Positions 1 to 7,880 of a stretch of DNA of 47,427 nt are shown piece by piece. Below the pieces are notes generated by a model. It saw only the letters and a program-made list of their open reading frames with translations, did not search any database and was not told the origin of the DNA. How positions within the stretch are numbered: the stretch's first letter is position 1; each line of letters opens with the position of its first letter. Source of the DNA: an uncultured Bacteroidales bacterium (lineage in GTDB: Bacteria > Bacteroidota > Bacteroidia > Bacteroidales > FEN-979); NCBI GenBank assembly GCA_903885595.1, contig CAISJJ010000101.1, forward strand, positions 1 through 47,427. Reading direction: 5' to 3'. The position numbers were made by a program, and so were the translations under genes.

Positions 1-357
1 CTATCCGTGATTTTTATTCTTTCGTCATGTAACAAGGATCTCATTGTTCCCGATCCTCCTTCACCTCCACCTCCCCCTCCTGTACCGGGGCAAATCAGTT
101 ACGCACTTGAAATCCAGCCTGTCTTTACTGCAGAATGTGTCAGATGTCATGGCGAAGGACAGGTCGCCCCGATTCTAACCGAGGGTAAATCCTATGTTTC
201 ATTGAAGAATATGCCCGACATGATTATTGTCAGCGCCCCGGCAAACAGCATCCTGTACAGGAAAATGGCTACCGGTGGGAGTATGGCCACCTATTGTACG
301 CAAGCTAATGCTGATTCGGTGTTCAAGTGGATCAGCCAGGGAGCTAAAAACAATTAA
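1..357 (+). CDS. Monoheme c-type cytochrome lipoprotein, 5' end cut by the window
   Basis: The reading frame is open to the first base, so the true start probably lies upstream; the GTG at 7 falls inside what looks like a lipoprotein signal peptide. A lipobox (L-S-S-C) is followed by a proline-rich tether (PDPPSPPPPPPVPG) and one CxxCH heme site (CVRCHG). A methionine in the later KMATGGSM stretch could be the distal heme ligand. This layout suggests a membrane-tethered electron carrier facing the periplasm or cell surface. It lies 44 bases upstream of a DUF5777 beta-barrel gene and may share its electron-transfer role. The heme site is seen directly; the cellular location is inferred. Confidence 0.75.
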   Translation, partial: LSVIFILSSCNKDLIVPDPPSPPPPPPVPGQISYALEIQPVFTAECVRCHGEGQVAPILTEGKSYVSLKNMPDMIIVSAPANSILYRKMATGGSMATYCTQANADSVFKWISQGAKNN

Positions 358-401
358 TGAGTTATTCACACTAACAATCAATAGAAATGCATACATATAC
401 T

Positions 402-1469
402 ATGGGTAAAATGAGACGATTCTTCTTAAGCTTCATCTTTGTTATGAGCAGTTTTGGCGCACTTGTCGCCCAGGATTCGATCCAGGAACCACCAGCACAA
501 AAGCCTTTGGAAAAAGCAGCATTTGAAAGCGGCTATTTCATTGCGGATCAGACCGTATCATTGGCCCCGGCAAGAACGCTTGAAGCTGTAATACAGCATG
601 ATTTCGGCACGATACAAGAGCACTGGTCAGACCTTTATGGAATTTGGGGTGCCTCCAACATTCGTATCGGGTTGAATTATACCATTACTAAAGACCTTCA
701 GGTTGGCTTTGGAACGACAAAACTTAAAATGCTGCAGGATTTTAATATTAAATATGTCATTGCACGCCAGCGGAAGGGTGGCTTTCCTTTAACCATCACC
801 TTTTTTGGCAATGTGGCGCTCAATGCAAGCAACAAGAAATTCCTGGGGAATAACAAATTATCTTCCGACCTCGATTTCAATTCGCTTGTGTATGATACCG
901 CATTCCAAAGAAGTATAGCCAATCAGGTCATTCAAAATGACACAAATTACGGATTGGATTATATTACCTATAATCAGGCCAGTGTACTGAATGGCGCCAA
1001 TGAATCAGACCTTGGTTCCCTGTTTGATCAAACCTTTAAGGCTTCATACAGGTTTTCCTATTTTGCCGAATTTATGTTCGCACGCAGGTTCTGCAAAGAA
1101 TTTTCAGCACAATTAGGGATTTCGTGGATACATTACAACCTGGTTGATTCTGATGAGATGACCGCTAACCATGTAAATGGAATGCCTAATGACAACATCA
1201 ATATTTCCGGGATCGGTAAAATCAAAATAAGCCCGCAAACCTCCATTATGCTGAGTTATTCTCAGTCTGTTTTTACATACGTAAACACTGCTCCCTGGCC
1301 AAACATGGGTGTAGGTGTGGAAATATCGACCAGTACGCATGCTTTCCAGATTTTTCTGACAGCTGCCAATGGTCTTGTTCCGCAGGAGACGGCGATGTAT
1401 AATCGTAACAATCCGTACAATGGCGCCATTCTTCTTGGATTTAATATAACCCGGTTGTGGACATTCTGA
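402..1469 (+). CDS. DUF5777-type outer-membrane beta-barrel protein
   Basis: The protein has an N-terminal signal peptide ending near ALVAQ, then about 330 residues of alternating polar and aromatic strands, and ends in an aromatic residue (LWTF), as outer-membrane barrels do. The opening (SGYFIADQTVSLAP, then a region with HDFGTI and GIWGASNIRIG) matches what I recall of the DUF5777 family of Bacteroidota. The family has no established function. Possible ATGs lie at 387, 402 and 411; 402 or 411 puts the charged region directly before the hydrophobic core. Heme proteins on both sides suggest a role in moving electrons or a redox substrate across the outer membrane, which is inference. Confidence 0.75.
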   Translation: MGKMRRFFLSFIFVMSSFGALVAQDSIQEPPAQKPLEKAAFESGYFIADQTVSLAPARTLEAVIQHDFGTIQEHWSDLYGIWGASNIRIGLNYTITKDLQVGFGTTKLKMLQDFNIKYVIARQRKGGFPLTITFFGNVALNASNKKFLGNNKLSSDLDFNSLVYDTAFQRSIANQVIQNDTNYGLDYITYNQASVLNGANESDLGSLFDQTFKASYRFSYFAEFMFARRFCKEFSAQLGISWIHYNLVDSDEMTANHVNGMPNDNINISGIGKIKISPQTSIMLSYSQSVFTYVNTAPWPNMGVGVEISTSTHAFQIFLTAANGLVPQETAMYNRNNPYNGAILLGFNITRLWTF

Positions 1470-1513
1470 TTCACCTCCATTTAAATATGTTTAACAAATA
1501 AAAAACAAAAATT

Positions 1514-1930
1514 ATGAAAACATCACAAAAAATTGCAACAATTATGGCAGCTGCATTCCTTGCTGTATTTTTTATGTTCAGTACAGCGGTTCAAGCTCAA
1601 CAGGCAAAAGCCAAAGCATGGCCGGTCCCTGATAAGGACAAGGCAATGAAAGCACCTGCAAAAGCTGATGTTGCAACAGGAAAAGAACTCTGGGCAAAGC
1701 ATTGCAAATCATGTCACGGCAGCAAAGGTCTCGGTGATGGCCCAAAGAGCGCATCGTTAAAGACTTTTGCAGGGGATTTCTCTTCGGCAGCATTCCAGGC
1801 AGGAACTGATGGTGAGATTTTCTACCGCACCAACAAGGGCCGTGACGAAATGCCTGCATACGAAAAGAAAATTCCCGATGCAAACGATCGCTGGGCATTG
1901 GTTGCATTCATGCGCACAATGAAAAAGTAA
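1514..1930 (+). CDS. Periplasmic monoheme cytochrome c
   Basis: A clear Sec signal peptide (about residues 1-28, ending VQAQ) is followed by a lysine- and alanine-rich linker and a class I cytochrome c domain. The heme site is CKSCHG near residue 63, with GLGDGP just after it and a methionine in the DEMPAYE segment as the probable sixth ligand. At 138 residues it is the usual size of a soluble single-domain cytochrome c. It lies 44 bases after the DUF5777 gene and just before a terminator, so it closes the first transcription unit. It probably carries electrons between the inner-membrane complex encoded next and another partner. Confidence 0.88.
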   Translation: MKTSQKIATIMAAAFLAVFFMFSTAVQAQQAKAKAWPVPDKDKAMKAPAKADVATGKELWAKHCKSCHGSKGLGDGPKSASLKTFAGDFSSAAFQAGTDGEIFYRTNKGRDEMPAYEKKIPDANDRWALVAFMRTMKK

Positions 1931-1959
1931 ATGCATGATGTTTCATTCAAGATTCACGG

Positions 1960-2008
1960 AATGGGTGTCGACGGGTTTTCTCCGTTAACACCCATTTGTT
2001 TTTCTTTC
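1960..2008 (+). terminator. Rho-independent terminator after the monoheme cytochrome
   Basis: Arms AATGGGTGT (1960-1968) and ACACCCATT (1988-1996) pair, with further pairing inside, and a T-rich run follows. It separates the lipoprotein/barrel/cytochrome unit from the multiheme-cytochrome operon starting at 2040. Confidence 0.8.
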
Positions 2009-2039
2009 CCAACCCGATAAATTACCTACAATTATTACC

Positions 2040-3065
2040 ATGATTTATAAAGCAAATATCCGGCCCGCCTGGATCGTACTTTTGTTGATGTTGTTGTGCC
2101 TCCTCGCCTTCACCATGATTAAAACATCCGATACCTCTTCCCCGGTAAATATTAAAATTCAAACCGAACAGGAAACAACCTCCCGGGTTGATCATACGAA
2201 GTTCAAAAATGCCGCTGAAAATGAAAAATGTTTCAAATGCCACGGCCAGTCAAAATATACATATGAAAATCCGGAATCACAAAAAACAGTCACAAAGCGT
2301 ATGTTCTCAGAGCTGGTAATGGACCGTGATGTTTTCTATGTTTCAAACCACCGCGAATTTAAATGCACAGATTGCCATTCAGAAGATTATGAATCTTTCC
2401 CCCATGCCGGAAACCTTCGCATGGAGGCAATTGCAACTTGCATTGATTGCCATGGCGGAGATGAAAAATATGCCAAATTCGAGTTTGAAAAAATTGATAC
2501 TGCTTTTCTAGCCAGTGTGCATTCCGAAAAGCATAATGAAGATTTTACCTGCTGGATGTGTCATGATGCTCATACCTATAAAATAAATGCCCGCTCAAAT
2601 GAAAACCTGAAAGAAACGATTACCTATGATAACATGATCTGCCTGAATTGTCACGGGGATTTTAAAAACTATCAATTGCTTACCGATAAAGTCAAACCTA
2701 ATATCCTCAAAAAACATGAGTGGTTGCCCAACCAGGCATCACATTTTACCAATGTGCGCTGCATCGAATGCCATGCAAAAAATGAAGACACCCTTGTTGT
2801 TGCCCATCATGTGGTATCAAAAAAACAGGCAGTCAGGAAATGTGAGTCTTGCCATTCACAAAATTCCATTCTCTATGCTTCCCTGTATAAGTACCAGGTG
2901 AGTGAAAAGATTCAGAAAGAGGGGATTATTGTAGGTTTGCTTACGGGAGAATCTACCTCCATCGGCCCCGATAAAAGCAATACATTGAATATCATAAGTC
3001 TCGCCATTTTTGGATTAACAATCCTGGTCATAATTATACATGCGGTTCTTCGCATTAAAAAATAA
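2040..3065 (+). CDS. Membrane-anchored heptaheme cytochrome c
   Basis: Seven CxxCH heme sites begin at residues 64, 109, 134, 171, 201, 241 and 268. An N-terminal hydrophobic segment (about 11-27) and a C-terminal one (about 316-337) make it a periplasmic cytochrome held at both ends in the inner membrane. The spacing of the hemes, with several extra histidines between them, fits the NapC/NrfH-associated or Hmc/Tmc-type multiheme families, but I cannot assign a named family. It is the first gene of a tightly packed operon with cytochrome b, ferredoxin and NrfD-type subunits, and probably forms the periplasmic electron entry or exit of that complex. Confidence 0.88.
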   Translation: MIYKANIRPAWIVLLLMLLCLLAFTMIKTSDTSSPVNIKIQTEQETTSRVDHTKFKNAAENEKCFKCHGQSKYTYENPESQKTVTKRMFSELVMDRDVFYVSNHREFKCTDCHSEDYESFPHAGNLRMEAIATCIDCHGGDEKYAKFEFEKIDTAFLASVHSEKHNEDFTCWMCHDAHTYKINARSNENLKETITYDNMICLNCHGDFKNYQLLTDKVKPNILKKHEWLPNQASHFTNVRCIECHAKNEDTLVVAHHVVSKKQAVRKCESCHSQNSILYASLYKYQVSEKIQKEGIIVGLLTGESTSIGPDKSNTLNIISLAIFGLTILVIIIHAVLRIKK

Positions 3066-3074
3066 ATCGAACGT

Positions 3075-3698
3075 ATGAACCATCAAGCTGAAAAACTCTA
3101 TTTGTATCCTGTCTGGGTCAGGATCTGGCACATGACAAATGCCCTGCTCTGCCTTATTTTAATAATCACCGGTTTAAGCATCCAGTTTTCCAATCCCTCA
3201 ACAGTAGTTAAATTCAATGCCGCGGTAACAGTTCATAATTTAGCAGGAATTATTCTGACGATCAGCTATGGATTCTTTTTTCTTGGCAATCTTTTTACAC
3301 CCAATGGCTTACATTATGTCATATCAGTAAAAGGGTTTTTTCTGCGTCTGAAAAAACAGTTTCTTTATTACACGATAGGGATTTTCAGGAAGGAAACTGC
3401 ACCATTCCCCGTTGATGAGGATAACAAATTTAACCCACTCCAACAGGTTACCTATGTTGTATTAATGTATGGATTCGTTCCGTTTGTCATTGTTTCGGGC
3501 TGGGGTCTTCTTTATCCGGAAATGACACTTTACAGCGTTTTAGGAATCAGCGGACTTGATTTAACCGACCTGCTTCACATCACAGCAGGTTTTGGAATCA
3601 GTATAATTATGTGTGTTCATATTTACTTTTGTACGATTGGAAAAAATCCGACAAGCAATTTTAAAAGCATGATCAATGGTTATCATGAATCTCACTAA
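3075..3698 (+). CDS. Di-heme cytochrome b subunit (cytochrome b561 / Ni-Fe hydrogenase b-type)
   Basis: This 207-residue protein has about four membrane helices. Histidines at 19 (in WVRIWHMTNA), 54 (TVHNLAG), 168 (LLHITAG) and 182 (CVHIYF) sit in helices as expected for two b hemes in the formate dehydrogenase gamma / hydrogenase cytochrome b family. It starts 9 bases after the heptaheme cytochrome and ends 6 bases before the ferredoxin gene. In this family the protein passes electrons between membrane quinone and a periplasmic partner, here most likely the heptaheme cytochrome. The partner is inferred from gene order. Confidence 0.85.
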   Translation: MNHQAEKLYLYPVWVRIWHMTNALLCLILIITGLSIQFSNPSTVVKFNAAVTVHNLAGIILTISYGFFFLGNLFTPNGLHYVISVKGFFLRLKKQFLYYTIGIFRKETAPFPVDEDNKFNPLQQVTYVVLMYGFVPFVIVSGWGLLYPEMTLYSVLGISGLDLTDLLHITAGFGISIIMCVHIYFCTIGKNPTSNFKSMINGYHESH

Positions 3699-3704
3699 AT
3701 ATTA

Positions 3705-4673
3705 ATGAACGTGGAAGAAGAATTAAATAAAGATCCGAAAAACTCACGCCGGCAATTCCTGAAAAAAGGACTGATTGCAGGAGCTGGTGTTGCCGCTGGT
3801 GGTGGTCTGATTGCAGCATTTGTTGACGCAACGGCCACAGAAACCGGAGAAAAGGTAAAAGTTCTTACAACCGATGGCGAAATCATGGAGGTCGACAGGG
3901 GCTTACTCAAGCTGCCCCGTGTTTCAACCGAAGAGTCCCACAAAGGCATTCCGGGCCGCAAATTTGTGATGGTAATTGACCTTGGCAAATGTAAAAATGC
4001 AAGGAAATGCGTGGAAGCATGCCAGAAAGGTCATCACCTTCCAAAAAGCCAGGAGTTTTTAAAGGTATATCTTTTACAGGACTCTGAGAAAACCTCTCCT
4101 TACTGGTTTCCAAAACCATGCTTTCATTGCGATAACCCACTCTGCGTGAGTGTTTGCCCGGTGGGAGCCACTTATAAACGCACCGACGGCATTGTACTGA
4201 TCGATAACGAACGCTGCATTGGCTGCAAATTTTGCATGACCGGTTGCCCCTATTCAACCCGTGTTTTTGCCTGGAAGCATTATCCTGAATTCGATGAAGA
4301 TAAAGAGCCCTATTCCCCTGAGGCAAGCAGCCCCGGCAAGGAAGGGACCGTTTCTAAATGTGATTTTTGCCCCGACCTTATCCGGGTTGGTAAAATTCCC
4401 TATTGCGCCTCAGCCTGCCCGATGGGAGTGATCTATTTTGGCGATGTGGATGAAGACACGGTTACGAATGGAACCGAAACCTTCCAGTTCAGCAAGCTGA
4501 TCAGCGACCGCGCCGGATACCGGTATCTTGAAACACTTGGTACCCGCCCATGCGTTTATTATCTGCCTCCTGTTGAGCGTCAGTTTGAAGTTGAACGGGG
4601 TTTTGCCGATATGGACCAGGAAATTATTGATCGTTATAAGGATACACCATACAGTAAAAAAAATAAACCGTAA
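3705..4673 (+). CDS. Tat-exported four-cluster ferredoxin subunit (DmsB/HybA/PsrB-like)
   Basis: The N-terminus carries a twin-arginine motif (SRRQFLKK) followed by a glycine/alanine-rich hydrophobic stretch, so the protein is probably exported folded. Four cysteine groups for [4Fe-4S] clusters follow: CKNARKCVEAC, CFHCDNPLCVSVC, CIGCKFCMTGC, and CDFC with a later CASAC. This is the standard electron-wire subunit found with NrfD-type membrane proteins. It overlaps neither neighbour, with gaps of 6 and 2 bases. No molybdopterin or other catalytic subunit is encoded nearby, so the electron donor or acceptor on the periplasmic side is unknown; the heptaheme cytochrome is the obvious candidate. 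Confidence 0.9.
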   Translation: MNVEEELNKDPKNSRRQFLKKGLIAGAGVAAGGGLIAAFVDATATETGEKVKVLTTDGEIMEVDRGLLKLPRVSTEESHKGIPGRKFVMVIDLGKCKNARKCVEACQKGHHLPKSQEFLKVYLLQDSEKTSPYWFPKPCFHCDNPLCVSVCPVGATYKRTDGIVLIDNERCIGCKFCMTGCPYSTRVFAWKHYPEFDEDKEPYSPEASSPGKEGTVSKCDFCPDLIRVGKIPYCASACPMGVIYFGDVDEDTVTNGTETFQFSKLISDRAGYRYLETLGTRPCVYYLPPVERQFEVERGFADMDQEIIDRYKDTPYSKKNKP

Positions 4674-4675
4674 CC

Positions 4676-5989
4676 ATGGAACTACTTCGAAAAGACCCAT
4701 TGAGAGAATTTGCTCCGCAACTCGAGCGGACATCTATACAGGGATATCTGTGGATTGTTTTCTTGCTAGCCGTAATCGGTTTGGGAATTTATGCCTTTTT
4801 TTCACAGGTGTTTTATGGTCACGAAGTTACAGGCATGCGTGACAATGTGGTTTGGGGCGTTTATATCGTCAATTTTATCTTTTTTATGGGGATCAGCTAT
4901 GCCGGGGCGCTCATTTCGGGAACCCTGCATCTTTTTAAAACAGCATGGCGAAAACCGATCATCCGCATGGCCGAATTCATCACCATAATCGCGCTGCTTA
5001 TCGGACCATGTTTTATCCTGCTCTGCATCGGCCGGCTCGATAAACTCCATTATCTCGTCATTTTCGGAAGAATCCAGTCGCCCATCACCTGGGACGTAAT
5101 CGCCATCTCAACCGATATTTTCGGGTGCTTTATCTTCCTTTATCTCTCCGTTTTACGCGACCTGGCCAAACTCAGGGATTATGAACTACTTCAGCTGCCA
5201 AACTGGAGAAAGAAACTCTACAAGTTACTCGCTCTCGGTTATACCGGTACTCCTGAACAAAAGCAGCGCCTGAACAGGGCCTCGGACATCATGGCCGCCA
5301 TGGTCATTGCCATTGCAATCATCGTGTATTCTGTTTTGGCCTGGATTTTCAGCGTTACCCTGCAACCCGGCTGGCACAGTACCATTTTTGGTCCCTACTT
5401 CGTTATTGCAGCCGTGTATTCCGGAAGTGCCGTGTTGATATTATGTATGTGGATTTTCAGAAGGATATACCATCTCGAAGAATATATAACCAAAAAACAC
5501 TTTGTGGCAGTTGGGGTTATCATGCTTGTTCTGGCAGCTTTTTTCGGCTACTTTACCTTCAGTGATTACCTCACCAAGTGGTATGGTTCCGAAAAAAATG
5601 ATGAAATGCTGATCCAGTTGCTTTTCAAGGAGTTTTACTGGCCCTTTATTATTTCAAACTATATTGGCGTGCTCCTGCCTCTTATCGTTGTTGGAATTGC
5701 CAAGTTCAGAACAATAACCAATATCACGATTACTGCTATTGTCGTTATCATCGCGCTTTGGCTCAACCGGTATATCATTGTTGTACCAACACTTGAATCT
5801 CCTTATTTGCCTATCCAGGATTCACGACCCGAATGGCTGAACTACACAGCGACCTGGGTTGAATGGAGCCTCACAGCCGCAGGGGTTGCAGTTTTCGCAC
5901 TGCTGTTCACCTTGGCATCCAAGTTCATTACCATCGTCCCGGTTTCGGGCTTACATGGAGAAGAACATAATGAAGAAGCCATTGTTTAA
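4676..5989 (+). CDS. nrfD: NrfD/PsrC-type quinone-interacting membrane subunit
   Basis: This 437-residue protein has about ten hydrophobic helices. The early segment WGVYIVNFIFFMGISYAG is characteristic of the NrfD/PsrC/HybB family, which oxidises or reduces membrane quinone and hands electrons to a ferredoxin partner. It starts 2 bases after the ferredoxin gene, which suggests translational coupling. The helical hairpin and long loop around residues 160-210 resemble the larger NrfD members of Qrc and alternative complex III rather than the short NrfD of nitrite reductase. The gene symbol marks the family, not a proven role in nitrite reduction. Confidence 0.88.
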   Translation: MELLRKDPLREFAPQLERTSIQGYLWIVFLLAVIGLGIYAFFSQVFYGHEVTGMRDNVVWGVYIVNFIFFMGISYAGALISGTLHLFKTAWRKPIIRMAEFITIIALLIGPCFILLCIGRLDKLHYLVIFGRIQSPITWDVIAISTDIFGCFIFLYLSVLRDLAKLRDYELLQLPNWRKKLYKLLALGYTGTPEQKQRLNRASDIMAAMVIAIAIIVYSVLAWIFSVTLQPGWHSTIFGPYFVIAAVYSGSAVLILCMWIFRRIYHLEEYITKKHFVAVGVIMLVLAAFFGYFTFSDYLTKWYGSEKNDEMLIQLLFKEFYWPFIISNYIGVLLPLIVVGIAKFRTITNITITAIVVIIALWLNRYIIVVPTLESPYLPIQDSRPEWLNYTATWVEWSLTAAGVAVFALLFTLASKFITIVPVSGLHGEEHNEEAIV

Positions 5990-6019
5990 TTATTCACCGG
6001 AATCACTCAATTTGTCCTT

Positions 6020-6910
6020 ATGAAAAGAGTTTTTGCAGTATCATTAATCATTGTTTCCATCTTTTTTAGGCCAACATTCACACGGGCCGGGGAACAAACA
6101 GATTCCACAAACATACCCGTTGAATCACGTATGGCGCTCAACTACCTCTGCACTACCGATTCTATAATATTGACTGCAACCCTGAGTATCAGAAAGGGTG
6201 ATTTCACCCTCGGACTGGAAAATGCCCCGGTTGAGTTAACAGCATCCAATGGAACAACCATTAACCAGTTAGGTAAAGCAAAAACCGACCAGGAGGGTAA
6301 TGCTGTTTTCAAAGTTCCTGCTGCAGGATTACCCTCTGATAAGGATGGGCTGGTATCTTACCTGGCAAAGTTTACCGGTACTGACAAATATCCTGAAGCC
6401 GAGGCCTCATTTATTGCTAAACCTGCTAAAATAAAGCTTTCCTTCAATATTGAGGACTCAATGAGGATCATGAAAGTGACGGCAATCCAGAAAAACGAGA
6501 AAGGGGAAGAGATTCCAATCGCCAAGGAAACCGTGCACATTTATGTCCCACGGCTATTTAGTTTATTGAAAATCGGAGAAATTTCCCTGGAAGAAGATGG
6601 AACCGGAACCCTGGAATTTCCAAAGGAAATAGTGGGAGATACCCTTGGAAACCTTGTCGTGATTGCTAAAATCGAAGAACATGATCAATTTGGTTTTATA
6701 GAGGGCCGGAATACGATCAACTGGGGAGTTCCCAAGCAATATTATAAGGCGGAGGTGCCCTCCCGTGAATTATGGACGCCGATCGCCCCACTGTGGATGA
6801 TTATCACCCTGCTGGTTATGTTGGCCGGTGTGTGGGCCCATTATGTGTATGCCGTGTATGAACTCGTCATGATCAAACGTCTGAGCAAAAAAGATAAGCC
6901 CATTTTATAA
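6020..6910 (+). CDS. Membrane-anchored Ig-like accessory protein of the redox operon
   Basis: I do not recognise a named family. An N-terminal signal peptide (about 1-23) is followed by two beta-rich segments that look like Ig or bacterial-surface folds (around residues 35-130 and 135-230, with patterns such as VELTASNGTTINQLG), then one transmembrane helix near residues 260-282 and a basic tail. The protein would sit mostly in the periplasm. It follows the NrfD gene by 30 bases and is the last member of the operon, so it may be a structural or assembly part of the complex. No heme or cluster motif is present. Confidence 0.65.
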   Translation: MKRVFAVSLIIVSIFFRPTFTRAGEQTDSTNIPVESRMALNYLCTTDSIILTATLSIRKGDFTLGLENAPVELTASNGTTINQLGKAKTDQEGNAVFKVPAAGLPSDKDGLVSYLAKFTGTDKYPEAEASFIAKPAKIKLSFNIEDSMRIMKVTAIQKNEKGEEIPIAKETVHIYVPRLFSLLKIGEISLEEDGTGTLEFPKEIVGDTLGNLVVIAKIEEHDQFGFIEGRNTINWGVPKQYYKAEVPSRELWTPIAPLWMIITLLVMLAGVWAHYVYAVYELVMIKRLSKKDKPIL

Positions 6911-6944
6911 TTTAAATTCGATTAATCGGTAGCTTTGCTCTCCC

Positions 6945-7397
6945 ATGAGCCTCCCGTTTAATTCACCTCAGGTACTTGAAGCTTTATCCAGGGGAATGAT
7001 CCTTGAAGCCAATGAATTGATGGGAGGTCCCTATTCGATCAGTGCTTCTGTTATACACGGAAATCACCTTGGCCGGCAGCTTGGATTTCCAACTGCTAAT
7101 CTTGAATTACCGGAAAAAAAACCTTTATTGTTGGCTCATGGTGTATATGCCGTAAAGATCGAATTTGACCAGGCATGGTACAAAGGAATGGCCAATGTTG
7201 GAATTCGTCCTACTGTCGACGGAAAAAATCTGACCATTGAGATTAACTTGTTCGATTTTTCAGGAGATCTATATGGAAAAAAACTTATGGTCCATTTTAT
7301 TGGCCGAATCCGGAATGAGAAAAAATTCAATAATCTTGATGCATTGGTTGATCAACTTCACCTGGACAAACAACAGGCCTTAAATTTACTTTTGTGA
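6945..7397 (+). CDS. Stand-alone riboflavin kinase domain (RibF C-terminal half)
   Basis: The protein converts riboflavin to FMN, judging from the riboflavin kinase signature: VIHGNHLGRQLGFPTAN near residues 37-53, the catalytic-region segment IEINLFDFSGDLYG, and a typical C-terminal end. The first about 30 residues (SPQVLEALSRGMILEANELMGG) match the linker that joins the FAD synthetase and kinase domains of bifunctional RibF, which is about 310 residues. An in-frame stop at 6930-6932 shows the N-terminal domain is absent here. It may be a truncated paralogue that kept its kinase residues. It overlaps the convergent GldH-like gene by 12 bases. Confidence 0.85.
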   Translation: MSLPFNSPQVLEALSRGMILEANELMGGPYSISASVIHGNHLGRQLGFPTANLELPEKKPLLLAHGVYAVKIEFDQAWYKGMANVGIRPTVDGKNLTIEINLFDFSGDLYGKKLMVHFIGRIRNEKKFNNLDALVDQLHLDKQQALNLLL

Positions 7398-7880
7398 TTC
7401 AACCATCCTGATACCAACTCCGATAATACCTTCAGTTACCAGGCGGGGGGTGAGATTCTCAATTTCAATTTTCAAAATGCCTGGTTTGGCTAAATAAAGT
7501 TGCTTTTTTAATAATATACGCCCTTCACAGGAATCATTCTTACATTCAATGACAAAACTACCTGCTTTGGATTTAACCTCCATTTTGTATTCATGTATTC
7601 GCTCTTCTCCGGCTGGAGTATTCATAATCATATTAAAAATAAGCGCATTATATTGATAATCAGGCGTAAATCGTCCAAATAAATAAACATCAAATGATTT
7701 ATCCGCTTCTTCAACCGGGATTTCAAAACTAAGAAGGTTAAACCGGGCCCAGGTATTACCAGTAAATTTATGGTATAATTCCTTTGTGTTGGGCTTATTA
7801 CAACTGCTTATGCAATAAAGAAGTAAAAATGCAATAGAGCAGAAGAAAAGAGACTTTTTAAATGATTTATTTTTATACAT
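7386..7880 (-). CDS. gldH: GldH-like gliding motility lipoprotein
   Basis: A short basic N-terminus and hydrophobic core lead to a lipobox (C-I-S-S-C), so this is a lipoprotein of about 164 residues, the usual GldH size. The body follows the GldH pattern: a strand with FDVYLFGRFTPDYQYNALIF, a middle CKNDSCEG segment, and the ending KPGILKIEIENL then GIIGVGIRM. GldH belongs to the gliding/T9SS-associated lipoproteins of Bacteroidota. The start at 7880 overlaps the stop of the upstream kinase by 8 bases, so the two are probably co-transcribed. Assignment rests on remembered family patterns and should be taken as likely, not certain. Confidence 0.6.
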   Translation of the reverse strand: MYKNKSFKKSLFFCSIAFLLLYCISSCNKPNTKELYHKFTGNTWARFNLLSFEIPVEEADKSFDVYLFGRFTPDYQYNALIFNMIMNTPAGEERIHEYKMEVKSKAGSFVIECKNDSCEGRILLKKQLYLAKPGILKIEIENLTPRLVTEGIIGVGIRMVESQK

